DNA of 64,000 bases from Temnothorax longispinosus (GCF_030848805.1 NC_092369.1:2430162-2494161), one strand, 5' to 3'; positions 33,449-44,552 are shown, numbered from the stretch's first letter. Numbers and translations: made by a program. The notes: generated from the sequence alone by a model not told the origin.

Positions 33449-34756
33449 ATGAGGATTGAACATATAATTAGTAAGATAGAGCAGCTTTTAGCGCTCAGTA
33501 AATCAATAACTGATTCTTATAATAACTTGGTAAGGATTGGCTTGACTAACATCACCAATCAACGTATTCACAATCGGCTGTCAGACCTCAAAGATGATTG
33601 GAATCAGTTCTCTCTAATTCATGATGCTGTCTCGGTTTCAATCCCTGAACTTTTAATTGAAGAACAAGTAGAAGTTCATAATCATTCTTATTTTGATGAA
33701 AATGTATATAATGCCACTAAAGAGGGTTATCTTGAGGCGCTTGGAAAATTTATTTCCCTGCTTGATTTAGAACAGACTTCGGTGAATGGGTCATCATCTT
33801 CACAAACGATCTCTCTTCCTAGTACCAGTACAAATTTCTTTCCACATACAAAGCTACCTCAAATTGTGATTCCTCCATTTAATGGAGAACCAGAAAAATG
33901 GCTTCCTTTCAAAGGACTTTTCGTTTCAGTAGTGATTGATAATTCTCATATACCAGATATTGAAAAATTGCAATATTTAAAAACTCTCTTAAAAGGTTCA
34001 GCTTTTCAATTGGTACAACATACTGCATTGACGGCGGACAATTTTAAGAAAACTTGGGATTCACTTACAGCCTTTTACGAGAACACTCGGTTACATGTTA
34101 ACACTACATTACAATCCTTAATGAATCTTAAACGTATGACGAAGGAGTCCGCTAAGGAGATTGAGTTTTTATATTCCAACATAACGCAACTATATCGTAC
34201 TTTTGAAACTTTGGAGCGTCCAATTAGTACGTGGGACGATTTCTTAGTCTTCATATGTTCACAAAAATTAGATTCAGAAACTGCTAAATTATGGGAATCT
34301 AAATTAGGCTCGTCTAAAACTCCTCCTTTGTGGACTCAATTCAATGATTTTTTATTTGAGCGTATGTCGACCTTACAATCATATGAACGGTCTCAAAATG
34401 TTAAAATTCTGCAACCAACGAAGCAATCGACAGCGACGGTAAATCATCAAGGAAAGTCGAACTATGATTCTTCCAATCAACAAACCAATTGTGTTATATG
34501 CACGGAAGGGCATTTCATGTCATCGTGCCCTCAATACAATCAAAAACCTGTACAACAAAAATTAGCTATTATCAAAAAATACCAACTCTGTTATAATTGC
34601 TTAGGTACACATCGTGTTTCATCTTGTCGAATAACTAGACGTTGTCAGAAGTGTGGACGCAAACACCACACTACTATTCATGAAACTAGAGAATCTACAT
34701 TGAGTGAAAAGGAAAATTCTAGTAGTAATGTAGAATCCCTTTCAAGCTCACCTTAA
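33449..34756 (+). CDS. BEL/Pao gag
   Basis: 435 codons, no internal stop. The N-terminal part is coiled-coil-like. The central capsid region has LPQIVIPPFNGEPEKWLPFK and FVFICSQKLDSETAKLWE-type blocks of the DUF1759 family (about residues 140-300). The C-terminus has cysteine-histidine motifs CVICTEGHFMSSCPQ, CYNCLGTHRVSSC and CQKCGRKHHTTIH (about residues 350-415), zinc knuckles that bind RNA. The frame ends in TAA, and the following DNA has lost the protease, so gag is the only complete protein of this copy. Start chosen at the first ATG after the primer-binding site that gives the full frame. Confidence 0.88.
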   Translation: MRIEHIISKIEQLLALSKSITDSYNNLVRIGLTNITNQRIHNRLSDLKDDWNQFSLIHDAVSVSIPELLIEEQVEVHNHSYFDENVYNATKEGYLEALGKFISLLDLEQTSVNGSSSSQTISLPSTSTNFFPHTKLPQIVIPPFNGEPEKWLPFKGLFVSVVIDNSHIPDIEKLQYLKTLLKGSAFQLVQHTALTADNFKKTWDSLTAFYENTRLHVNTTLQSLMNLKRMTKESAKEIEFLYSNITQLYRTFETLERPISTWDDFLVFICSQKLDSETAKLWESKLGSSKTPPLWTQFNDFLFERMSTLQSYERSQNVKILQPTKQSTATVNHQGKSNYDSSNQQTNCVICTEGHFMSSCPQYNQKPVQQKLAIIKKYQLCYNCLGTHRVSSCRITRRCQKCGRKHHTTIHETRESTLSEKENSSSNVESLSSSP

Positions 34757-35046
34757 CTTGACCAGGTTTATAATCACGATTAATAGCGAATTTTTGAATT
34801 TAGTTAAAAGATTTTGGGAGGTTGAAGAAATTGCAACTTGTAATAAATATTATCTGTTAATGAACAAGATTGCGAAAATCATTTTGTAGCAACGCATTCG
34901 AGAGATGCGAACGGGAGATACGTAGTAAAGCTTCCTTTTAAGGAATCAACGGAAAAACTCGGTAATTCTAAATCAAAAGCAATTCGGTTAGCAACGAATT
35001 TATTCAATAGAATTCATTAAATCAATTACTTCACTCAGGAGCAAAA

Positions 35047-36735
35047 TTGCAAAGTAACTTGTTTAATGTTCTCATTTGGTTTAGATTGTTCAAGTACGTT
35101 TTCTTTGCTGATATCGAAAAAATGTATAGACAAATACGCGTTCATCCTGATGATTGGGATGTACAAAGAATTATTTGGATAGACTATTTAGGTCGACTCA
35201 TTATTTTCATTTTGCTCACGGTTACCTATGGTTTAAATTGCGCTCCTTTTCTAGCCTTGCGCGCTCTCAAACAGTTAATCATTGATGAGGGAGCTAAATT
35301 TCCTTTAGCTATCCCTACCATGGAAAATGGAACATATATTGATGATTTTTTCGGAGGCGAAGATACTCTAGAGAAAGCTTGTAAAGTAGCAGACCAGGTA
35401 AATCGGCTCTGCATGGCGGGCGGTTTCACATTGAAAAAGTGGATTAGTAACGATCCTTCCGTTCTTAAATTCATTCCTGAACAGAATCGAATTAGTGCAT
35501 CAACTGTTCAAATTGATGATTCCTCAATTGTTCATGCTCTCGGATTAGCATGGCATCCATCCACGGATCAATTTAATTTCACTTTACGTTTAGATGAACC
35601 GAAGACTATCTCTAAACGAACTATCTTGTCAACTATCTCCAAACTGTTTGATCCGCTTGGATTCATATCTCCTATTACCATTGCTGGTAAAATTCTAATA
35701 CAAGAATTGTGGTCTAGTGGACTGGGGTGGGATGATTCACTCCCTCCTGTACTCATAGATAAATGGTCAGATTTTATAAAAAGGTTGCAAGATGCTTCAA
35801 ACTTTACTTTTCCAAGATGGATCGGTTTCAATTCGATTGACTCATTTGAACTCCATGGGTTTTGTGATGCTTCTCAGCAAGCAATAAGTGCAGTAGTATA
35901 TCTTAGATCTTGTTCTAGCGATGAATCCGTTACCATCACTCTTGTAGCTTCCAAAACAAAGGTCGCACCTTTGAAACGACTTACAATACCAAGACTTGAG
36001 CTTTTAGGAGCTGTATTACTCGTTAAATTGGTGAATTCTATCCTTCTTACAATGGGAAAACCTGTACCGATATTCGCATGGATAGATTCTCAAGTAGCTT
36101 ATACATGGATTACTAATCATCCTTCTCGCTGGAAGGAGTTCGTACATAATAGGGTTTGTTACATACAAGAAACATTGCCACAGTGCAAATGGAGATTGGT
36201 GCCAGGAGTAGAAAATCCAGCAGATTTAGCAACTAGAGGAATTACTCCTTCTCAACTTACTGAAAGTTCTATATGGTGGAACGGTCCTGAATGGCTTCCT
36301 CAACCCAGGGATGCATGGCCACAGGTTTCTATTTCGCACATTAATGAAAATCTTGAAGAAAAGGATAGTAAAATCTGTACTATTGTAACTACGAAACACA
36401 CTAAGGTGTGGGATCTTCTTTCCCGATATTCAAATCTTACAAAATTATTAAGAATTACAGCTTTGTGTCGCAAATTTATTGCAAAGTTAAAACATAATAA
36501 GAAGTTAGAATTAAGCTCGTGTCTTACTGTTAGTGAACTAGAAACCGAACGGCAATTTTGGGTAAAATCAATTCAACATTGTTCATTTTCTTCGGAAATT
36601 AAGATCTTATCGCAAGGACATTCACTGCCTAAGTCAAGTACATTATCATTGCTTACTCCGTATATTGATTCTTATGGATTGCTTCGAGTAGGCGGTCGGT
36701 TACAACATTCGTTATTGTCAGACACTGACTGCTAA
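35047..36735 (+). pseudogene. BEL/Pao pol: partial reverse transcriptase and RNase H
   Basis: 562 codons open, but the part begins inside the reverse transcriptase at VFFADIEKMYRQIRVHPDDW, followed by TYGLNCAPFLALRAL and the catalytic YIDDFFGG (about residue 97). The protease and the N-terminal RT third are deleted between 34757 and 35046. RNase H follows (HGFCDASQQAISAVVYLRS, IPRLELLGAVLL, WIDSQVAYTWI), then the pre-integrase region. It stops at TAA near 36733 where the family would continue. Frame choice at 35047 has no meaning as a start. Confidence 0.9.
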
Positions 36736-37410
36736 GCATCTTTTTATTTTGCCAAGGATTCATTTTCACTACTCTGGTTATATCTGATGCGCACATTCTC
36801 GTACATTACTTTGAGGAACCCAACTCACTTTATCTTTGATTCGTCAAAATTACTGGATTATGAGAGGCCGCGTCGCGGTAAAGTCATTTATTTTGAAGTG
36901 TGTAAAATGTACTAGATATCGTCAATAACGAGCTCAACAGCTCATGGGGCAATTACCTGTTGAAAGAGTTACTCCGTCTCGCTCGTTTCTCCATTCTGGG
37001 GTAGATTACGCAGGACCTTTCACAATTAAAACATGGAGAGGACGAAATACTAAAACTTACAAAGGGTATAATTCTCTATTTGTTTGTTTTGCAACTAGGC
37101 AATTTTACCTGGAATTGGTTACTGATTACTCTACTGATTCATTCATCGCCGCAGAAAGATTGTTATAACAGATATTAGAAAGCTTTTGGTCTTAATGGTC
37201 CAAGGAATATTTACAACGACAACTATTTAATTATAAATAGAATAAAATCAGTCCTTCGATAGCAGAAGTGGTTACTAGGAAAGTGATCAAAACGCATTCA
37301 GGACCTGACGGTCATATCAGAGTGGCAACGATTAGGACACAGACTTCTGAGTTTAAGCGACTAATCACTAAGATGTGCCCTCTTTCAGTGAATACCCAGC
37401 AACCATAATC
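36736..37410 (+). pseudogene. BEL/Pao integrase remnants
   Basis: After the pol stop the zinc-binding part of the integrase is readable only across frameshifts (36737-36943). Then a 74-codon frame (36944-37168) carries the start of the core with SGVDYAGPF, whose Asp is the first catalytic residue. Most of the remaining core is deleted. A C-terminal DUF5641-like piece follows at about 37270-37395 (SGPDGHIRVATIRT, then MCPLSV). Confidence 0.85.
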
Positions 37411-37433
37411 ATTGTTCGTTAACTTGGGTTAAC

Positions 37434-37447
37434 GAAGGCGGGCGGAA
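37434..37447 (+). other. Polypurine tract of the BEL/Pao element
   Basis: GAAGGCGGGCGGAA immediately precedes the 3' LTR start TGTTTGAAAACG. Confidence 0.7.
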
Positions 37448-39052
37448 TGTTTGAAAACGCGATGAGATATTGAGGAGAGAAAGGTGAATATTGCCATCTA
37501 TGATATTTCATAGAAAGTACTAGCGATTTGTAAACTCACTTCAGTTGGCGAATCTAGTTCCCTAGAAAAATTGTATAGCGTAAAGCGCTAGAGGCGCGAC
37601 GTATCGATATTCAATTCATGTAATTGCCGCGTGAAGAAGAAAGCGCGCGTGCATGCACAAGCTTGCGGCCCGGGCAACCGGCGTTATTCGTTTCTTGTTT
37701 GTCAATAAGTGAAGACATTTTCTGACCTTCTGCCGTGTAATCTGAATTCGTTATTATATTGAATCCGAGTCATTGTAAACGACGAATGTGATACTTTATG
37801 TAACTGAATGAGAAGTACGAGAGGATCCGAGGGACTGTAATGAGAAGTACGAGAGGATCTGAGGGACTGTAATTGGCACACGGCAGGATCAGGGCTCGAT
37901 ATCATTCTCAGACGTATGAGAGATCAACGCCATTACTCCGTTTCTTGATGATGACGACACATTCTGGAGAGACCAAGGGAGCGACTATTATGGACATAGT
38001 CTGTTCGGATCTTTTCTGGAAGTGCATTCAAATACGGTAGACATCAGAATACAGGTAACTCTTAGATTTCTGAATAAGAATCATTGATCCTCATAAACAG
38101 TATCGGTTACGATCATTGATTCCAGAAATCTCGAGAGATCTACCGTTCAGTAAAGGACATAGAAAAGGCTTCAGCACTAAGCGAAGCATTTTATCGACGG
38201 GAACGATAATCGTTTTTTCCACTTGAGTACTCAAGATATTTGTTTACGGGTTGCAACCATTTTTTTGACTGTTCATTCTTACTATTTCATTCTGGCCAAG
38301 TAAAGTAAATTATGTAAGCTTACGACACGTTTAATTCTATTTTGGGTGATAGTTAATGTCACATATTTCTCGATACATATTGCGAAGTGATTCATTTGTT
38401 TAATCAATACGAACGAATGCATAAAATGTTTAAGATAAGATGTATATTGCCTCAATTGTTTTGAACAAGATTCGCCATAAAGTTAACGTTCATTTATTCA
38501 GAAATTATATTCAACGGTGTGACACACAATATGTTGATTCATGTGAAATACTTAAAGTCTTCGTTGCGTTTTTCACGAATCGTTGTGAATTAATGTGTTT
38601 AATAACGGTTATTATTTAAACGCATTATTCACTTATAAAAATTTATATATAAGATTATTTTGGTTCATATTAATTATAATATCAGTTTCTTGTCATGTCT
38701 AATAGTCTTTTCAGTGATTAAATAATTTAAAGATATATTCAAAACTATCATATCATAGTAATTCTTTATTTATAATTACCTTGTGAAATATTATGATTTT
38801 ACGTTCCAAGTTTCAAACGGAGATTATACGTTTAACTAATGATTATGTTCTCTTCATTGAACGGACTATTACAATGTGAATTATATATATTATTTCTTGA
38901 TTCATGGGATTATTGAATTTTGCCATAATGACTTATGAATGTGATTAAATTTGTTCTGCTATATTCTCTAAATATATTATATATTTTGTCAACGATTAAA
39001 GATCAGTGTTTCCTTCACCGCCATAGCCCACAATCTGAACGGGTTGTGTACA
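37448..39052 (+). repeat. 3' LTR of the BEL/Pao element
   Basis: TGTTTGAAAACGCG ... GGTTGTGTACA, 1605 bp. It is the complete copy. The right flank is TATTGTGTACATATATATA, with GTGTACA repeated once more outside the end. Confidence 0.93.
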
Positions 39053-39059
39053 TATTGTG

Positions 39060-39312
39060 TACATATATATATAAGTACCGGACGTCTGTATGTCTGTCTG
39101 TCTGTCTGATTGCGAACTACTTGTTATTTCCCGAGAAATTGGAAAAATTTCGTAACCGGTTTCCAAAAAGATTGGTAACGAATAATTATACACTTTATGG
39201 CAATCCCTGGGAAATTCTACTCCTACTTCATATACAATTTTTTGAGATTCGGTCAATTATTTCCGGAAAAATTGGAAAAATTTCGGAACCGGTTGCCAAA
39301 AATCAAGAGACA
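39060..39312. repeat. (GTCT)n-headed repeat related to the hairpins at 30.7-31.4 kb
   Basis: ATATAAGTACCGGACGTCTG followed by (TGTC)n, then GTAACCGGTTTCCAAAAAG, AATTATACACTTTATGGCAA and GAAATTCTACTCCTACTTCA, which parallel GGTTTCCAGAAAA, ATTATACACCCTATAGCAC and ATTCTACCCTATTTCAT of the hairpin arms. A related (GACA)n end in the other orientation is at 44.55 kb. Confidence 0.55.
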
Positions 39313-39599
39313 CGGTAGTGTCTCGCGCCAAGTACACGCGGAGCGAGACCGACCGTGACTCTTTTACGCGACGCGACGGGTTGCGAGTACTCGAAATGTT
39401 GAGATCTCGATAACGAGTGAATGGATCAAGTTCTAAGTAGGCTTGATCGATAGCTTGGGGTCCAATTAGGGGGGGGGGGGGTTTCTCTTATAATATTCCG
39501 CTACGTGCCCTACGAGCGGAGATATTGCGACGCAAAGTCCAAATGTGAAAATTTTGTATTAAGATACGTCGTCGTCGTCTACGTCGACAGCTCTCATCT

Positions 39600-39779
39600 C
39601 AATATTATTATGATTATCAGAGAAACGTCACTTTCATTTTTTCGACACTGGCGGCTAGCGGCGTTAGTATCGCAGTGCAGTGCAGTGCAGACAGTACGTT
39701 CGTTTAGCGCGCTGTCAGTCAGTTCAACAGTTAACCTATTCATCAGTTAACCTATCTCGAGAGCACTCGAGAGACACGG
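39600..39779 (+). promoter_or_regulatory. Promoter or first-exon-like segment with splice donor
   Basis: CpG-containing DNA with (CAGTG)n, TCAGTCAGTT and AACCTATTCATCAGTTAACC, ending GAGAGACACG|GTAAGT. It could be the non-coding first exon of a host gene or of a captured promoter. There is no transcript evidence. Confidence 0.25.
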
Positions 39780-39786
39780 TAAGTAT

Positions 39787-39907
39787 GGCTGGATTCGGGG
39801 AGCGCGCTATTAGCGCTATTTGCTTATTCTAACCTTGTTTTATACCTGATGAGCGATAAAGATAGAATGATGCAATAGCGCTAATAGCGCGCTCCCCGAA
39901 TGCAGCC
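39787..39907. mobile_element. 121-bp MITE with GGCTG(G/C)ATTCGGGGAGCG termini
   Basis: Left GGCTGGATTCGGGGAGCGCG and right CGCGCTCCCCGAATGCAGCC are inverted copies. The inner arm TATTAGCGCTATT extends the match. The target duplication is unclear. Confidence 0.7.
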
Positions 39908-40229
39908 TACGAAGTACGCGCGGAGCGAGACCGACCGTGACTCTTTACGCGACGCGACGATTAATTACTGTTATACTTATTTTATTTACTGTTTATTACT
40001 ACGTTTACGTGAGTGTTTATACATACAGGTTAATAACCTATTTACTGTTTACTACGTTTACGTGAGTGTTTATACATACAGGTTAATAACCTGTTATACA
40101 ATATTATTTTTTATATTGACGGCAGGGAGCTGATACTGAGATCAAGGAGCCTGTTCACACGAGGCGTTTCTGCCGCGCGATTGCGGCCGCGCGTTAATAA
40201 CGTTTGCACGAGCCGCACGCGCGTACGCG

Positions 40230-40359
40230 AAACGGCAGTTACCTACATCGTGTTACCATTGCACCGCTGCCGGAACAGAAGATTCTCTACGCTTGGCAGA
40301 AAGTGACGACTGACACGTTCGATCCCGACTTCGTTGATCGCAGAAGAGCTGGACTCGAG
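40230..40359 (+). pseudogene. Sorting nexin 4-like exon fragment
   Basis: The frame encodes IAPLPEQKILYAWQKVTTDT followed by FDPDFVDRRRAGLE, which I recognise as the conserved PX-domain end of SNX4-type sorting nexins, endosomal phosphoinositide-binding proteins. It ends GACTCGAG|GTACGT, a good splice donor right after GLE, where the PX domain would continue in a next exon. The exon start is uncertain, because upstream codons (RNGSYLHR) do not look like SNX4. No further SNX4 exon follows; the next coding sequence is from another gene. It reads as a genomic fragment with its intron edge, not a retrocopy. Confidence 0.65.
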
Positions 40360-40526
40360 GTACGTTTCCGATTTGCAATTATAACAGTATCGTGCGATGA
40401 ATGTTGTACCCAATTATAACCTCAAATAAAGTTGTGCACGTTGCTAGTAACGCTGTCTGTAAAAATTTGCGTGAAAGATACATATATATATCTTGATATA
40501 TAATCATATTAACACATTATTTTTAG

Positions 40527-40956
40527 ACGTAGCTGTTGATGAAAGAAAATTAGATGGTGACTTAATTTTGGGAGATATAGGTCAAGGATTGCCGTTTAAA
40601 GCTGGTACGTTTGATGGGGCTGTCAACATTTCTGCGCTTCAGTGGTTGTGCTATGCAAGCAAAACTTCGCACAATCCTACAAAACGTTTATATCGTTTCT
40701 TCTCAACGTTGTATGCATGCCTGTCAAGAAGCGCAAGAGCAGTGTTACAATTCTATCCAGAGAACGGTGAACAGGTTGAATTAATCACGGCACAAGCCAC
40801 AAAAGCTGGCTTTTATGGCGGTGTGGTTGTCGATTTTCCGAATAGCGCAAAAGCAAAGAAAATGTTCTTAGTTTTAATGACCAGAGGAGCTGCTCCGCTT
40901 CCAAAGGCACTAGGCGTAGAGAACGAAGATAGACAAACCGTCGCTAATTCAAGAAG
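40527..40956 (+). pseudogene. BUD23 (WBSCR22)-like methyltransferase exon fragment
   Basis: About 143 codons open between a splice acceptor (TTTTTAG at 40520-40526) and a donor (AATTCAAGAAG|GTTTGA at 40957). They encode the second half of the 18S rRNA guanine-N7 methyltransferase BUD23: [62 protein letters not shown] and [19 protein letters not shown]. The SAM-binding motif I and N-terminus are missing, as is the basic C-terminal tail. No stop or shift is seen, so it is either recently copied or still part of a functional gene with other exons outside. The neighbouring SNX4-like exon argues for a captured fragment. Confidence 0.7.
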
Positions 40957-40999
40957 GTTTGATCCTCTCGTCCGTTATTCTATTATTTTGTATTTGCAA

Positions 41000-41510
41000 T
41001 TATTTTAAATATTTCTCTAACTATAATGTTAATATTACGGTAATAATAGACAATATTAATAATAAGAGATCAAAGAATGAGTTCAATATTTTATATTATT
41101 ATTATTATTCTTTATGTTTGGCGCACCGCCGTGTATCATAGTGTAAATAGTAGTTAATGATAGGATTGATTTCGTGTTGTCGTTTCACATTGTTAATTGT
41201 ACGGTTCTTGTATTGATCAGTTATACCGGGTTGAATTATCGCGCCTATTAGCGAAACGTCGGTAGATCGCGATTAGTACACTTGTCGATATTCGCGCGAC
41301 TCACCCGACTCGTGCTGCCCGCCCACGGGTGGCATCCCCAATTATGAGAAGAATTCGGTACTCGCTCGCGCCGTACTTCGCAGGTGCGCGAGCCGAGAGA
41401 ACGGAAGGGAGGGACTCATCAGTCGAACGTCGTGAAGTTCACACGTTACGGTTTCGCATGTGCAAACTTGGAGTGCTCGGTCGCCCATCGCAGACCACGA
41501 AGGCCTCATC
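41000..41510. other. No gene recognised
   Basis: AT-rich then GC-rich DNA. From about 41290 the GC-rich part looks LTR- or promoter-like but has no defined ends. Confidence 0.35.
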
Positions 41511-41632
41511 GCTTGATATCCTGCCTATCTATGACTGCTTGATATCCTGCCTATCTGTGACTGCTTGCTATCCTGCCTATCTGTGCCTGCTTGATATACC
41601 TGCCGGTCCGTGCCTGCTTGCTATACCGGACT
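41511..41632 (+). repeat. 26-bp tandem repeat, about 4.5 copies
   Basis: The unit GCTTGATATCCTGCCTATCT (first 20 bases) starts at 41511, 41537, 41563, 41589 and 41616. Later copies are more diverged. Confidence 0.85.
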
Positions 41633-42865
41633 GTTGCATGCTTTCGCCTTGCACGCCAGAGATCTCGCCAACGGGAGGACGACGTCGACACCCAGGAGGC
41701 GCCGGGCAACGACACGGTGAGTCGCCTCGCATTTTTTGATATTCGTTTGCTTGCTTCGCTTTATTCACTTTCGCGAGGGCACGGGCCCTCTGGTCCTTCG
41801 AGAAAATTTGTCGACCAATCGCAAATCCGGGGAGCGCCTCATACCCCCCCGTGCACTTTATGTAAACATAAATTGTGAAATACTCTGTTGTACTCCAGTA
41901 GGTAATACTTTTTCTAATTCTTCATGATCCAATTACTGGTATTTTACGTTATTGTTGATATCTCCATCCATATGTTTGGCTAAGAAATAAAATATTTTAG
42001 CACCATAACTTCCTTGCTCGCAAAGCTTCTTGGGATATTTGTATTTGTAGAATCCGATAGGTGCATTTCCATAAAACTATATACTTTTATTGTTGCACCA
42101 CATGTATCTTGTAATACTCTCTCCGCAGTCTGTAAAAGAATTGATAAAGAACATTTTCAAATCATTTTTTTGTCCCCATTAAGATATTCACATGCAAAAT
42201 TAGTTGTAGAGAGAAATTGTAATATATTTATTCGGCTAAAATTGTTATTTTAATTCTTACTTGTTTCTTTATGTTTGAAATGTATATTTATGCAATATAT
42301 ATAAAACTTTGTTTATTTTTTAGGGCAGTAGAACAAATATTGGCGTGATTGTAACATCATTAATTTTTGCAGAAAATTATACGTAGATTTAACAGTCTGT
42401 TAAATATAAATATGACAATGTATTTATGCAAAAAATCTTTACATTTTTAAACTCTACGTATAATGTATTCCAATTTTTATCATGTGCGGCGGAATGATTC
42501 CTTTATGAAATTACCATAGATAAACCTTTACAAAATATGACAAAAAATGTTAATAGAGAATTAGGCAGACTAAGCACTCTAAGCAGGCCCATTGGTACAC
42601 ATGAACTTGGAACGTACTTATGACATGTCACGGCGCAGGATACGAATAAGTACGACCGTGAATGAAGGAAATTATATAATTTTATTAATAATTGTAATAC
42701 AATAAATAAAAGTTGAAATATATATAATGTCCGTTGATTATACATTGTCCCCATGTTTCGCATGGATTCACAAGAAGAAATTTTCTGCTTCGACGCGTGT
42801 AAATTAAAATAAAAATAAAAGTAAAGGAAAAACAAAACGTTTGCAGCCTTTTTTCATCACGAACG
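41633..42865. other. No gene recognised
   Basis: Includes ACACG|GTGAGT near 41714, which could be a splice donor, but no exon can be supported. The remainder is AT-rich. Confidence 0.35.
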
Positions 42866-42920
<55 letters not shown>

Positions 42921-42923
42921 CGT
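42866..42923 (+). repeat. (TG)n with a short (CG)n end
   Basis: (GT)n followed by GCGCGCGCGCGTG. Just downstream, ATCAATCAAACATTT and AAATGTTTGATTGA form an inverted pair. Confidence 0.95.
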
Positions 42924-43086
42924 GTATCAATCAAACATTTTACCACATATTAAATGTTTGATTGACAGTGCTACCACCACGTCCACCGTCGTAGAATCCT
43001 CCAAAATTTGAAAATATGATCTTATCTTTATGTTAAGTATACCCAAGTTAGTACTTTATAGTACCCAAATTTTGGATCTGATTATA

Positions 43087-43610
43087 CAGGGTGGACCATT
43101 TTAATCCATCCAGTCGAATATCTCGAGAACCAAGCCCGGGAGAGAAAAATATTTCAGACAAAAGTTATTTGGTTTCGAGGGGGCCATAAGATGGTGTCAT
43201 TGGTTTAACCATGGATGGTCGTTTAAACCTCATGTAAACGACACCTTTAATTTCTTAAATGGAAACCCCTATTTTTCAATGCATATTCTTGTAGCTAATC
43301 TCAAAAGCTTTTCAAAATTAAGAACTTTTGGAACTATAAGGCTTGAAAGTTCTAGTATTTTGACATAAAGTACAAAATATCTTGTAAAACATTAAGTTTT
43401 CGGTACTTTTATGCACAGAATAATGAGACGAATCGGTATGAAAAAAAGACATAGTTGCTTTTAAGAAAAAGTATGCAGATGCGTGTTGAAAATTACATAT
43501 TTTTTCTTAAAGGAACTATGCCTTTTTTTTATTTCACGAATAGCATATATACTTGCAGGAGGATAAAATAAGGTACCTGTTAAAGTTTGAGCCCTTAATA
43601 TTAATTAATA
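43087..43610 (+). repeat. CAGGGTGG-type interspersed repeat
   Basis: Starts ACAGGGTGGACCATTTTAAT, includes GACAAAAGTTATTTGGTTTC and CATAAGATGGTGTCATTGGTTT. The latter recurs at about 59090 within a similar context, and a shorter relative is at 45403. Probably ends of a family of non-autonomous DNA elements. Confidence 0.6.
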
Positions 43611-43826
43611 TTAACAGGTCGCTTATCGCGATTTTGTTATTTTTCATTTAATAAGATAGAAAAAATTTTATAACTATCTAACAAACAGTAATACAGCATT
43701 GCTTCACATAGATTTTTGTAGTAAATTTATCGCTTTACAAAAAAGATCTCTTATCATTTTTTCATAAATTCAACCGTTCAAAAGATATTCAAAGTTTGAT
43801 AAATTTTATAATATCGACTATCAAAA

Positions 43827-44150
43827 ATTATGAAATAATCAATACATATTTTTGTAGAAAATTTAACGATCTACAAAAAAGGTCTTATATATTTTTTATA
43901 AATATAATCATTTAGACGATATTAAGGTTTAAAGTTCAGTGTATAAAAATTATTCTTTTTTTTCATATTATAACAAAATTCTGAGTTTTATTTATTTAAT
44001 ATGAAAAAAAAAGAATAATTTTTATACACTTTGAACTTTAAACCTTAATATCGTCTAAATGGTTTTATTTATGAAAAAAATCTAAGACTTTTTTTATAGA
44101 TTGTTAAATTTTCTACAAAAATATGTATTGATTATTTCATAATTGTTGAA
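43827..44150. repeat. Palindrome with arms of about 160 bp
   Basis: AATTATGAAATAATCAATAC at the left is mirrored by GTATTGATTATTTCATAATT at the right. The centre is TTTTTTTTCATATTATAAC / ATATGAAAAAAAAAGAA near 43985. Fold-back element without coding capacity. Confidence 0.75.
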
Positions 44151-44349
44151 ACAACTAATATTTAGTTAACTAACTAAAATGTTTAGTTGAACGTATCGAA
44201 CTAAATATTTCTTGGGATTAACAACTTTTTTTCTCAGTGTATTTTTCGAGATACAAAGATTACGTCTACCACTTGTTACTTACGTTTTTTCGAGGTATAA
44301 TATTACCACTGCTTTTCTTCGATTAGAATAAAAGATTGAATCATGAAGA

Positions 44350-44525
44350 ATTACACAGAAGTAACAGTACAAAATACAAATATTTTATTAAAATGTTTAA
44401 ACCCAACAAGGGAATACAAGGTATTTAAATACAAAGTTTATATATGTATTTTAAAAGATTTAATCGCATCGCAAAGAATTACAGAGGTAACAGTACAAAA
44501 AATAAAAATATTTTATTAAAATACA
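44350..44525 (+). repeat. Direct repeat GTAACAGTACAAAA...ATATTTTATTAAAAT
   Basis: Two copies about 125 bp apart, 44351-44396 and 44475-44521. Confidence 0.6.
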
Positions 44526-44552
44526 TAAATTTTTCTTGTTAAAAAACTTGGC

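Larger units (their letters stand above)
31662..39052 (+). mobile_element. BEL/Pao LTR retrotransposon, internally deleted
   Basis: Two LTRs of about 1.6 kb enclose a primer-binding site, an intact gag, a pol lacking the protease and the start of the reverse transcriptase, RNase H, integrase remnants and a polypurine tract. The DUF1759-type gag and the Pao-type RT/RNase H identify BEL/Pao. The LTRs differ by roughly 15-20 small changes, clustered in the last third, so insertion was fairly recent. The element is non-autonomous. Confidence 0.93.
39303..39960 (+). repeat. Direct duplication GAGACACGGTA...GCGGAGCGAGACCGACC
   Basis: The block AAGTACACGCGGAGCGAGAC plus CGACCGTGACTCTTTTACGC lies at about 39328-39378 and again at about 39911-39958. 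Both copies are preceded by GAGACACGGTA, 39303 and 39769. In the second copy a small MITE (39787-39907) separates the two halves. Confidence 0.7.

Noticed and set aside
41329..41739. 136-codon GC-rich frame
   Set aside because: Crosses the 26-bp tandem repeat and a possible splice donor; no domain.
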